Source of the DNA: Pseudoduganella namucuonensis
GTDB taxonomy: Bacteria; Pseudomonadota; Gammaproteobacteria; Burkholderiales; Burkholderiaceae_D
Assembly: GCF_900116645.1 (NCBI RefSeq)
Contig: NZ_FPBO01000022.1
Coordinates: 1-64,000, forward strand
Direction: 5' to 3'
DNA length: 64,000 bases
The notes beneath the pieces are model-generated. The model had not been told where the DNA came from. It saw only the letters and a list, made by a program, of their open reading frames with translations, and did not search any database. Below are positions 25,646 through 36,073 of the stretch, piece by piece. Position numbers and translations under genes: made by a program. How positions within the stretch are numbered: position 1 is the stretch's first letter; the number at the start of each line of letters is the position of its first letter.

Positions 25646-25687
25646 GCCCAGGGCTATTTTGTGTCCCGGGCAATAATAGCCCTGGGC
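25646..25687. repeat. GCCCAGGGC hairpin repeat, copy 1
   Basis: GCCCAGGGCTAT (25646-25657) pairs with ATAGCCCTGGGC (25676-25687). It lies upstream of grxD in the 262-nt gap after tex. A second copy is 65 nt away. Confidence 0.65.
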
Positions 25688-25751
25688 GGTTTGTGCGGAT
25701 ATCCGCGGCTTTCGCCGCGCCGCGCCCTCTGTGAGCAGGCAGTCGGCGCGT

Positions 25752-25804
25752 AAAGCGCCCAGGGCCATTTTTGCTTGGCGGATAAAATAGCCCTGGGCGC
25801 TTTT
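25752..25804. repeat. GCGCCCAGGGC hairpin repeat, copy 2
   Basis: AAAGCGCCCAGGGC pairs with GCCCTGGGCGCTTTT across a roughly 25-nt loop. It follows the tex stop codon by about 26 nt and may terminate tex. It shares the GCGCCCAGGGC core with copy 1, so the pair looks like one duplicated repeat family. Confidence 0.65.
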
Positions 25805-25830
25805 CGGGGGGGCGGAGGGGGAGGCGGGGG

Positions 25831-28191
<2,361 letters not shown>

Positions 28192-28412
28192 GGGCTATTC
28201 CTCAACAGACAAGCCCGGAATCATACGCGGTGCGGCACGCCGCGCCAACTTGGAAGTGCATGGGCGATATGGCACAGCCGGCATGATGTTTCACGCCGGA
28301 TACGTATCTTGATCGTTAATTCACGACTATGTTCGAAGAAACACAAACAAGAATCCGCTTAAAACGGATAATATTGCATGTTGCAGTTTTTGAACCGTCT
28401 TCACCGTAAGCT

Positions 28413-31400
28413 ATGCGCACTATGGATTTGACCCGCGACGAAACCCGCGAAACCACCACCGCCCCCGCGCCGGCACCGGCGACGGCCCCGGCTCCCCAGC
28501 TGCCGTACGCCGTCGTCACCTGGCTGCAGCGGGTGGACGCCGCTGCGCATCCGAAACCGAAACTGGCCGCCCCCGAGCCGGATCCGAAGCAGCCGCAGAC
28601 CCAATACCGCCTGATCTACGTGCTGGCGCCCACCAGCGGCGGCCGCCACGTGGCGCTGTGCCTGTACAAGGCGCGCCTGCGGCCGAACGGCGACGTGGCC
28701 GCCGCCACCCCGGTCAGCGAGGTGTTTTCGCTGCTGTCGGCGCCGCCGAACTTCCTCGAGCCCAGCGACGACGACTTGATTCGTTTCTTTGTGGCAATGC
28801 GCAGCGGTCCGAACTCGCAGACCGGCAGCGCCACCGAGCCGCGCGGCAAGATCGGCGCGGCGCTGCTGCAAATGCTGTCCGACCAGGACAAGCTGCTGTG
28901 GGCCAATTCCTGGTCCGACGTCGGCAACGGCCTGGTGTATCCGATGAAGGCCGGGCCGCTGCGCCAGGCCAACCTGGCGTGGCGCGAGGAGGGCAAGGGC
29001 CTGCGCCTGGGCTGGACCGTGGAGCCGCCCGAGGGCGCGCGCCACCACGGCGCCGACCAGATCGACTACATGCTGCCCACCGATCCGCCCTGGTACATCG
29101 ACAACCTGTCCTGTGGTGTGCTGAACCTGAACCAGGGCGGCGCCGAGATCCCGCTGGCCGACCTGCAGGCGCTGGTGGCGCAGGCCCCGCTGCTGACCAG
29201 CAACGACAAGCTGCGCGTGTCGCAGCTGCTGCTGGCGCACGGCCTGCAGCAGCTGATGCCGCTGCCGCAGCCGCTGCCGCAGCGCATCCGCCAGGACGTG
29301 ACGCCCAAACCCATCCTGGCGCTGGACGCGGCCATGCTGGCCGACGGCCCGCACCAGCGCTGGCACGACTACGCCGTGCTGTCCTACGACTACGACGGCG
29401 AGCGCGTGTCCTTCGACCCGTCGCAGCGCGTGGTGCGCCAGCGCGGCGAGGTGACCGAGGTGATCCAGCGCAACGAACAGGCCGAGGCCGACGCCCTGGC
29501 CGCGCTGACCGCGCTGGGCTTCCGCAAGCCGAACGCGCTGCCGCTGTCGTCGGTGCGCGGCGGCCTGCTGCTGGCCAGCCAGGCCGACTGGCTGCGCTTC
29601 GCCGCCGACGGCATCGCCGAGCTGCGCGCCCACGGCTGGCAGGTGGAAAAGACCTCCAAGTACCGCTACGACGTGAACGCCGTCGACGCCTGGTACGCCG
29701 AGGTGGAGGAGGACGACGCCGACGGCGGCCACGCCTGGTTCGAACTGGAACTGGGCATCGTGGTCAACGGCGAGCGCGTTCCGCTGCTGCCGGTGCTGGT
29801 GCAGATGATACGCAACGCGCCGCTGGACTTCAGCCCGAAAACGCTGGCCGGCCACGCCGAGGAGGACCAGATGCTGGCCACGCTGGGCGACGGTTCGCGG
29901 GTGGCGCTGCCGTGGAACCGGGTCAAACCCATCCTGGCCACGCTGGGCGAGCTGTATTTCAGCGACAAGATCAAGCACGCGGTGCGCATGGCCACCCTGG
30001 ACGCGGCCCGCCTGGACGAGCTGGCCCGCACGGTCGAGTTCGAATGGACGGGCGGCGACGAGCTGCGCGAGATGGGCCGCCGCCTGAACCAGTTCAACGC
30101 CGTCAAGCGCGTGCCGACCCCGGCCGGCCTGCGCGCCACGCTGCGCGACTACCAGGCCGACGGCCTGGCGTGGATGCAGTTCCTGCGCGAGTACGGCCTG
30201 GCCGGCATCCTGGCCGACGACATGGGCCTGGGCAAGACGGTGCAGACCCTGGCCCACATCCTGGTCGAGAAGGAGGCCGGCCGGCTGACGCACCCGGTGC
30301 TGGTGATCGCCCCGACCAGCCTGATGGGCAACTGGCAGGACGAGGCGGCGCACTTCGCCCCCGACCTGCGTGTGCTCTTGCTGCAAGGCAAGGATCGCAT
30401 GCAGCAGTTCGACCAGATCGACCAGTCCGACCTGGTGCTGACCACCTACGCGCTGCTGCCGCGCGACGAGGAAAAGCTGCGCGAGCACGAGTTCCACATC
30501 GTCATCCTGGACGAGTCGCACTACATCAAGAACACCCGCTCCAAGGCGGCCCAGAGCGCCGGGCTGCTGAAGGCGCGCCACCGGCTGTGCCTGTCCGGCA
30601 CGCCGCTGGAGAACCACCTGGGCGAGCTGTGGTCGCAATTCCACTTCCTGCTGCCGGGCCTGCTGGGCGACGAGAAGTCGTTCAACGCCCAGTTCCGCCA
30701 CCCGATCGAGCGCCAGGACGACCCGCTGCGCCGCATGCTGCTGAACCGCCGCATCCGGCCTTTCCTGCTGCGCCGCACCAAGGACAACGTGGCCAAGGAG
30801 TTGCCGGCCAAGACAGAAATGGTGCGCAAGGTGGAATTGACGGGCGCCCAGCGCGACCTGTACGAGACCGTGCGCCTGGCCATGGACCAGAAGGTGCGCG
30901 AGGAAATCGACCGCAAGGGCGTGGCGCGCAGCCAGATCGTGATCCTGGAGGCGCTGCTCAAGCTGCGCCAGGTGTGCTGCGACCCGCGGCTGGTGAAGTC
31001 GCTGCCGTCCAAGAAGCAGACCGCCGGCTCGGCCAAGCTGACCGACCTGATGCAGATGGTCGAGGACTTGCTGGAGGAGAACCGCAAGATCCTGGTGTTC
31101 TCCCAGTTCACCTCCATGCTGGAGCTGATCGAGGAGGAACTGGAGCTGCGCAACATCCCGTACGCGCTGCTGACCGGCGAGACCAAGGACCGCGGCGCGC
31201 AGGTGGCTGCGTTCCAGCAGGGCGCCGTGCCGATCTTCCTGATCAGCCTGAAGGCCGGCGGCGTCGGCCTGAACCTGACGGCGGCCGACACCGTCATCCA
31301 CTACGACCCGTGGTGGAACCCGGCGGCGGAAAACCAGGCCACCGACCGCGCCTGGCGCATCGGCCAGGACAAGCCGGTGTTCGTCTATAAACTGATCGCC

Positions 31401-31544
31401 AAGGGCACGCTGGAGGAGAAGATCCAGGTGCTGCAGCAGAAAAAGTCGGACCTGGCGCAATCCGTGCTGGCCGAGGGCGAATCGCAGAAGATGGCGCTGA
31501 CGCAGGAGGATCTGCAGCAGATCTTCGCGCCGCTGGCGGACTGA
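28413..31544 (+). CDS. SNF2-family DNA-dependent ATPase/helicase
   Basis: 1043 residues. The N-terminal roughly 500 residues form the non-catalytic part of bacterial SNF2 proteins (Pro/Ala-rich start, then SNF2-associated region). The ATPase core has Walker A ADDMGLGKT (about 600), the DEAH-like box ILDESHYIKN (about 697), and a helicase C domain with ILVFSQFTSMLELIEEEL, LKAGGVGLNLTAADTVIHYD and ATDRAWRIGQ. These are Swi2/Snf2 motor motifs. Bacterial members remodel RNA polymerase or nucleoprotein; the specific role is unknown. The next gene starts 4 nt after the stop. ATG at 28413 and at 28422 are both possible. Confidence 0.9.
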   Translation: MRTMDLTRDETRETTTAPAPAPATAPAPQLPYAVVTWLQRVDAAAHPKPKLAAPEPDPKQPQTQYRLIYVLAPTSGGRHVALCLYKARLRPNGDVAAATPVSEVFSLLSAPPNFLEPSDDDLIRFFVAMRSGPNSQTGSATEPRGKIGAALLQMLSDQDKLLWANSWSDVGNGLVYPMKAGPLRQANLAWREEGKGLRLGWTVEPPEGARHHGADQIDYMLPTDPPWYIDNLSCGVLNLNQGGAEIPLADLQALVAQAPLLTSNDKLRVSQLLLAHGLQQLMPLPQPLPQRIRQDVTPKPILALDAAMLADGPHQRWHDYAVLSYDYDGERVSFDPSQRVVRQRGEVTEVIQRNEQAEADALAALTALGFRKPNALPLSSVRGGLLLASQADWLRFAADGIAELRAHGWQVEKTSKYRYDVNAVDAWYAEVEEDDADGGHAWFELELGIVVNGERVPLLPVLVQMIRNAPLDFSPKTLAGHAEEDQMLATLGDGSRVALPWNRVKPILATLGELYFSDKIKHAVRMATLDAARLDELARTVEFEWTGGDELREMGRRLNQFNAVKRVPTPAGLRATLRDYQADGLAWMQFLREYGLAGILADDMGLGKTVQTLAHILVEKEAGRLTHPVLVIAPTSLMGNWQDEAAHFAPDLRVLLLQGKDRMQQFDQIDQSDLVLTTYALLPRDEEKLREHEFHIVILDESHYIKNTRSKAAQSAGLLKARHRLCLSGTPLENHLGELWSQFHFLLPGLLGDEKSFNAQFRHPIERQDDPLRRMLLNRRIRPFLLRRTKDNVAKELPAKTEMVRKVELTGAQRDLYETVRLAMDQKVREEIDRKGVARSQIVILEALLKLRQVCCDPRLVKSLPSKKQTAGSAKLTDLMQMVEDLLEENRKILVFSQFTSMLELIEEELELRNIPYALLTGETKDRGAQVAAFQQGAVPIFLISLKAGGVGLNLTAADTVIHYDPWWNPAAENQATDRAWRIGQDKPVFVYKLIAKGTLEEKIQVLQQKKSDLAQSVLAEGESQKMALTQEDLQQIFAPLAD

Positions 31545-31548
31545 CCCC

Positions 31549-32592
31549 ATGTCCGACGACGCCCTCCACCGCCAGATTCTCGACAACAGCGGCGAAGTCC
31601 ACTGGATGCTGGACTGCGCCACCGGCCGCCTCATGTACCTGAGCCCGGCGGCCGGGCGCCGCTACGGCTACACGCTCGAGCGCGCCCAGGCGCTGGCCGA
31701 CACGCTGACGGCCGGGTTGCCGCAGCGGCTGGAGCGCTTCGCGGCGGGCGACCGCAGCCGGCTGCGCGTGACGCGCGAGCTGGAGTTGCCGCACGCCGAC
31801 GGCCACCTGGTCCCGGTCGACATCGAATCGGTGCTGGTGCTCGACGAACTGGGCGGCCCGGTGGCGCTGACCGGCTCGGTGCGCGACGCCAGCGAGCGCC
31901 AGGAATGGCGCGCGCAGCAGAAAAAATTCGCCTCCATGCTGTCACACGAATTCCGCACGCCGCTGTCCACCATCGACGGGGCGGTGCAGCGCCTGGAGAT
32001 GACGGGCGCCCACCACGACGAGGCCACCCGCAAGCGCTACACCAAGATCCAGACGGCGGTCGACCGCCTGCTGGCCATGCTGGACGAGTACCTGTCGCCG
32101 GAGCGGCTGGCCAGCATCGGCCGCAAGCGCCAGCCCAACGAGGTCTCGCCGCTGGCGCTGCTGGAGACGGCCGCCGAGCAGGCGCGGCCGCGCCGGGCCG
32201 CGATCCGGGTGCAGGCCGAGGGCATGCCGCAATGGTTGCGCTGCGATCCGGCCGGAATGCGGCTATGCTTGGAACTGTTGATCGATAATGCAATAAAATA
32301 TACGGATGATAATACCGAGATAACACTGATCGGTAAAAAAGCAACAGAGGGCGGCATTGAATTCGCGGTATCCGACCAGGGCGCTGGCATTGCGGACGAT
32401 GAAGTGGGTAAGCTGTTCGACAAGGGCTTCCGGGGCCGCGCGGCCGTCGCCGGCGCGCGCGCGGTTCCCGGCTCCGGACTGGGCCTGTACATGGCGCGGG
32501 CCGTGGTGGAGGTGCACGGCGGCACGCTGACGGTTGAAAACTTTTCTGAAAGCGGCAAGAAATTCAGGATTTGGTTACCCATTCCCGTGTGA
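31549..32592 (+). CDS. PAS-domain cytosolic sensor histidine kinase
   Basis: 347 residues with no membrane helix. A PAS domain (about 1-110; LMYLSPAAGRRYGYTLERAQ) is followed by HisKA with FASMLSHEFRTPLSTIDGAV (phospho-His near 132) and HATPase_c with LCLELLIDNAIKYTDDNTEI and PGSGLGLYMARAVVEVHGG. It starts 4 nt after the SNF2 gene and precedes its probable response regulator at 32685. The input signal is unknown. Confidence 0.9.
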   Translation: MSDDALHRQILDNSGEVHWMLDCATGRLMYLSPAAGRRYGYTLERAQALADTLTAGLPQRLERFAAGDRSRLRVTRELELPHADGHLVPVDIESVLVLDELGGPVALTGSVRDASERQEWRAQQKKFASMLSHEFRTPLSTIDGAVQRLEMTGAHHDEATRKRYTKIQTAVDRLLAMLDEYLSPERLASIGRKRQPNEVSPLALLETAAEQARPRRAAIRVQAEGMPQWLRCDPAGMRLCLELLIDNAIKYTDDNTEITLIGKKATEGGIEFAVSDQGAGIADDEVGKLFDKGFRGRAAVAGARAVPGSGLGLYMARAVVEVHGGTLTVENFSESGKKFRIWLPIPV

Positions 32593-32684
32593 ACCGGGAA
32601 ATCCCTTGCGCCACACTGATGCAACCGTGATAATTCTCACACGCAAGCCCAGGCTTGCAACTAATTAGAGATTGGCGCTTCACA

Positions 32685-33365
32685 ATGACGCAGATACTGA
32701 TCGTGGAAGACAATCTGGACTACGCCGAGGAAATGGCGGAATTCCTGACTGAGCTTGAACACGAAGTGCATATCACCAACAACGCCGGCGAAATGTGGTC
32801 GGCGCTCAGCCAGGGCAACGTGGGCGTGGTGGTGCTCGACCTGGGCTTGCCGGACGAGGACGGGTTCAACGTCATCCCCCGCATGCGCCAGCTGTATCCC
32901 CAGATCGGCCTGCTGGTGCTGACCGGCCGCGTCGCCTTCGACAACCGCATCCTGGGCCTGCGCCTGGGCGCCGACCACTACCTCACCAAGCCCATCAAGT
33001 TCCCCGAACTGGCCGCCCACATCGAGGCGCTGGACCGCCGCGTGGGGCCGCAGGAAACCGTCCCCCTGCCCAGCAAGTGGACCCTGCGGGTCAGCGCGCG
33101 CCAGCTCGAGCTGCAGGGCCAGGCCATCACGCTGACCGAAAAAGAGTGCAACTTCCTGCACTTGCTGACGATCAACACCCGGCCCGTGCCGCGCCAGGTG
33201 ATCGTGGCCGGCATCGGCGGCGACGATCCGGACGCCGGCCGCCGCGTCGACATGCTGGTCTACCGGCTGCGCAAGAAGGCGCGCAGCGGCCTGGGCCAGG
33301 ACCTGCCCCTGCGCAGCGCCTACGGCGAGGGCTACAGCCTGTCCGCCAGCTTCAACATCTCCTGA
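32685..33365 (+). CDS. OmpR-family response regulator
   Basis: 226 residues. The receiver domain starts MTQILIVEDNLDYAEEMAEF, with the phospho-Asp in VVVLDLGLPDEDGFNVIP, Thr in LVLTGRVAF and Lys in YLTKPIKFPEL. The C-terminal winged helix reads TLTEKECNFLHLLTINTRPV and RVDMLVYRLRKKAR. I chose the ATG at 32685, where the receiver homology begins. It is the partner of the upstream PAS kinase. The target genes are unknown. Confidence 0.9.
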   Translation: MTQILIVEDNLDYAEEMAEFLTELEHEVHITNNAGEMWSALSQGNVGVVVLDLGLPDEDGFNVIPRMRQLYPQIGLLVLTGRVAFDNRILGLRLGADHYLTKPIKFPELAAHIEALDRRVGPQETVPLPSKWTLRVSARQLELQGQAITLTEKECNFLHLLTINTRPVPRQVIVAGIGGDDPDAGRRVDMLVYRLRKKARSGLGQDLPLRSAYGEGYSLSASFNIS

Positions 33366-33500
33366 GTTCCCGCGATTCCTCGTGCAGTGTGACTATTGAA
33401 TAGTTTCCAGTAGTCACAATTCGCCTACCATGGATTTTCCACGCGCCGTCTGATCCACAGGCCTGCCGTAACGGCGCACGTCCGCATGGGGAGCGTAGTG

Positions 33501-35096
33501 ATGATAATTCGCAACTGGAAAATAGGGACCCGCCTCGGCGGCGGCTTCGGCATGGTCATGCTGCTGATGGTGGCGATGGCGGCGGCCGGCGTGTGGCGGC
33601 TGCAGGCGGTGGGCCGCATGACCGAGGAGATGGTGGGCAGCGCCATGGTCAAGGAGCGCCTCACCGCCGAATGGCACAACCTGATCAGCGTCAGCGGCGT
33701 GCGCGTGATCGCCTTCGCCCGCAACACCGGGGAGGCCGAATCGAAGGCCGAGGCCGACAAGGCCGCCGCCACCCGGGCCCGCGTCAACGAGATCCAGAAG
33801 CAGCTGGAAACCGTGCTGGCCAGCGGCGAGGAAAAGGCCTTGCTGGCCGAAGTCGCCACCGCGCGCAAGCAGTACGCGGCCACGCGCGACGCCGTGTTCG
33901 CGCTGAAGAAGGCCGGCGACGCGGCGGCCGCGCGCGAAATGGTCGACGGCAAGCTCGAACCCCAGTTCAACGCCTACCTGGACGCGGTCGGCCGCATCGG
34001 CCGGCACGAGGCCGACGTGGGCCGCGGGCTGGCCGCCGGCGTGCAACAGCAGTACCGCGACGGCACGCTCTTCCTGCTGGGCATGGCGGCCTGCGCGCTG
34101 GCGCTGGGCAGCTGGTTCTGCTGGGTGATTTCGCGCTCCATCACCGGGCCGCTGCGGCAGGCCGTGCGCGTGGCCCAGACCGTGGCGGCGGGCGACCTGG
34201 GCAGCCGGATCGACATCACCGGCGGCGGCGAGACCGGACAGCTGCTGCGCGCGCTGCATGAAATGAACGCCAGCCTGGTGCGCATCGTCGGCCAGGTGCG
34301 GGGCGGCACCGACACCATCGCCACCGCCTCCGGCGAAATCGCCAGCGGCAATATGGACTTGTCGGCGCGCACCGAGCAGCAGGCCAGTTCGCTGCAACAG
34401 ACCGCCGCCTCCATGGAACAGCTGACGGCCACCGTCAAGCAGAACGGCGACAATTCGCGCCAGGCCCACACGCTGGCCCTGTCCGCCTCGGACGTGGCGT
34501 TGAAGGGCGGCGCCGTGGTCAGCCAGGTGGTCGACACCATGGGCATGATCAACGCGTCGGCGCGCAAGATCGTCGACATCATCGGCGTCATCGACGGCAT
34601 CGCCTTCCAGACCAACATCCTGGCGCTGAACGCGGCGGTCGAGGCGGCGCGGGCCGGCGAGCAGGGACGGGGCTTCGCCGTGGTCGCCTCCGAGGTGCGC
34701 AACCTGGCCCAGCGCAGCGCCGCCGCCGCCAAGGAAATCAAGCTCCTGATCGGCGATTCGGTCGACAAGGTGGACCTGGGCGCGCGCCTGGTCGACCAGG
34801 CCGGGGCGACGATGAATGAAATCGTCGTCAACGTGCGCCGCGTGACCGACATCATCGGCGAAATCACGGCCGCCAGCGTGGAGCAGACCAGCGGCATCGA
34901 ACAGATCAACCGCGCCATCTCGCAGATGGACCAGGTCACGCAGCAGAACGCCGCCCTGGTGGAGGAGGCCGCCGCCGCCGCGGCCGCGCTGCAGGACCAG
35001 AGCCAGGCGCTGGCCGGCGCGGTCAGCGTGTTCCGGCTGGCCGGCCACGCCCCCGCGCGGGTGTCGCGTTCGCGCGAACTGGTGCTCGCGGCGTAA
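33501..35096 (+). CDS. Methyl-accepting chemotaxis protein
   Basis: 531 residues from MIIRNWKIGTRLGGGFGMVM, with GGGGAG 8 nt upstream. The first membrane helix is MVMLLMVAMAAAGVW. A four-helix-bundle-like periplasmic domain follows, then a second helix (TLFLLGMAACALALGSWFCW), HAMP, and a long coiled coil with the conserved hairpin DGIAFQTNILALNAAVEAAR. There is no C-terminal CheR-binding pentapeptide. The ligand is not readable from the sequence. Confidence 0.92.
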   Translation: MIIRNWKIGTRLGGGFGMVMLLMVAMAAAGVWRLQAVGRMTEEMVGSAMVKERLTAEWHNLISVSGVRVIAFARNTGEAESKAEADKAAATRARVNEIQKQLETVLASGEEKALLAEVATARKQYAATRDAVFALKKAGDAAAAREMVDGKLEPQFNAYLDAVGRIGRHEADVGRGLAAGVQQQYRDGTLFLLGMAACALALGSWFCWVISRSITGPLRQAVRVAQTVAAGDLGSRIDITGGGETGQLLRALHEMNASLVRIVGQVRGGTDTIATASGEIASGNMDLSARTEQQASSLQQTAASMEQLTATVKQNGDNSRQAHTLALSASDVALKGGAVVSQVVDTMGMINASARKIVDIIGVIDGIAFQTNILALNAAVEAARAGEQGRGFAVVASEVRNLAQRSAAAAKEIKLLIGDSVDKVDLGARLVDQAGATMNEIVVNVRRVTDIIGEITAASVEQTSGIEQINRAISQMDQVTQQNAALVEEAAAAAAALQDQSQALAGAVSVFRLAGHAPARVSRSRELVLAA

Positions 35097-35116
35097 TCGG
35101 GGACGGAGTCGCGCCG
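35095..35116 (+). repeat. REP-like box 1 upstream of the RAYT
   Basis: A 22-nt unit starting AATCGGGGACGGAGT. It recurs at 35137-35158 with one mismatch, and inverted, degraded copies occur after the transposase gene. Confidence 0.65.
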
Positions 35117-35136
35117 TTTTTCCGGCGTTTTGAAAC

Positions 35137-35158
35137 AATCGGGGACGGAGTGGCGCCG
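35137..35158 (+). repeat. REP-like box 2 upstream of the RAYT
   Basis: Second copy of the 22-nt unit, in direct orientation 42 nt after the first and 40 nt before the transposase start codon. Confidence 0.65.
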
Positions 35159-35198
35159 ATAGGGTAGCATGGGGTTTTCGTCGACTCCCCCGCACCGT

Positions 35199-35891
35199 AT
35201 GGCCCGCCTGCCCCGCCTCGTCGTCCCCTTCCAGCCCCACCACGTGGTGCTCAGCGCCCTCAAGGGCCTGTCCGCCTTCCAGGACGCGGACGACTACACC
35301 GCCTTCCTCGGCTGGCTGCGCACGGCCGCCCGCAACTGGAAAGTCTCCATCCACGCCTACGCGCTGGTGCCCGATGGCTTGCAATTGCTGGTCTCGCCGG
35401 CCGACGAGGACGGCCTGGGCCAGATGATGCAGTGGCTGGGACGCTACTACGTGCCCTATTACAACCAGAAATACGGCCGCTCGGGCACCCTGTGGCAGGG
35501 ACGCTACAAGACCTCCGTCATCGACGCGGATTCATACCTGATGCTCAATAGCCGCTATATCGAGTACGTGCCGGTGCGGGCGGGGCAGGCGGCCCGGCCG
35601 GAGGATTATCCCTGGTCCAGCTATGCCCACCACGCCGGCTTGCGTTCCGACCCGGTGGTGACCGACCACCCCCTGTATTGGTCCCTGGGCAATACGCCTT
35701 TCCAGCGGGAAGTGGCGTACCAGGAGCTGGCCACGCAGGACCTGTCCCAAGACCACATTCTCATAGTGGAAAAGGCGGTGCTGAAGGGCTGGCCGCTGGG
35801 TTCGGACAAGTTCAAAACCGACTTGCAAAAACGGATGAACCGGCAGGTGTTGCCGGCCAAGAGAGGGCGTCCATTCAAGCAAAGCGCTTGA
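35199..35891 (+). mobile_element. REP-associated tyrosine transposase (RAYT), IS200-like Y1 fold
   Basis: 230 residues. The Y1_Tnp signature is HAYALVPDGLQLLVSP (the family HUH motif is normally HxH; here HAY...LQLL at this site), with LWQGRYKTSVIDADSYLMLN and YPWSSYAHHAGL following, as in REP-associated transposases. The Tyr nucleophile region is AGLRSDPV-upstream SRYIEYVPVRAG. The protein starts MARLPRLVVPFQPHHVVLSA at 35199; the frame extends to 35169 but without similarity. Flanking REP-like boxes support the call. A terminator follows. Confidence 0.85.
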
Positions 35892-35905
35892 TATAAAGTC
35901 TACCA

Positions 35906-35927
35906 CCCGGCGCTTTGCCGGGTTTTT
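35906..35927 (+). terminator. Rho-independent terminator after the RAYT gene
   Basis: Stem CCCGGC/GCCGGG with a 5-nt loop is followed by TTTTT. It lies 14 nt after the stop codon. Confidence 0.7.
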
Positions 35928-35940
35928 CGTCGCCGCCTTC

Positions 35941-36003
35941 ACTCTGTCCCCAATTAAAATTTCAAGCGCTTGGTTTTAATTTAATTCGACTCCGACCCTA
36001 ATT
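35941..36003 (-). repeat. Two inverted REP-like boxes downstream of the RAYT
   Basis: ACTCTGTCCCCAATT (35941-35955) and ACTCCGACCCTAATT (35989-36003) match the reverse complement of AATCGGGGACGGAGT with 2 and 3 mismatches. They are inverted relative to the upstream pair, so the RAYT gene is bracketed by boxes. Confidence 0.55.
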
Positions 36004-36010
36004 GTTCTTG

Positions 36011-36039
36011 TTGAGTTTACTTGTGCGTTGCACTATTCT
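36011..36039 (+). promoter_or_regulatory. Probable gltBD promoter
   Basis: TTGAGT (36011-36016) and TATTCT (36034-36039) are separated by exactly 17 nt, close to the sigma-70 consensus. The predicted start would be near 36046, giving a leader of about 28 nt to the gltB ATG at 36074. Confidence 0.6.
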
Positions 36040-36073
36040 GGACTCTCAATATCTTTCAGCAGTGGAGAATCGC

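Noticed and set aside
28401..31634. Long minus-strand frame opposite the SNF2 gene
   Set aside because: Low-complexity Leu/Gln/Val/His translation typical of an antisense shadow; the plus strand carries all the SNF2 motifs.
36002..36073. Upstream start for gltB
   Set aside because: It would include the promoter elements and give a propeptide of the wrong length before the catalytic Cys.
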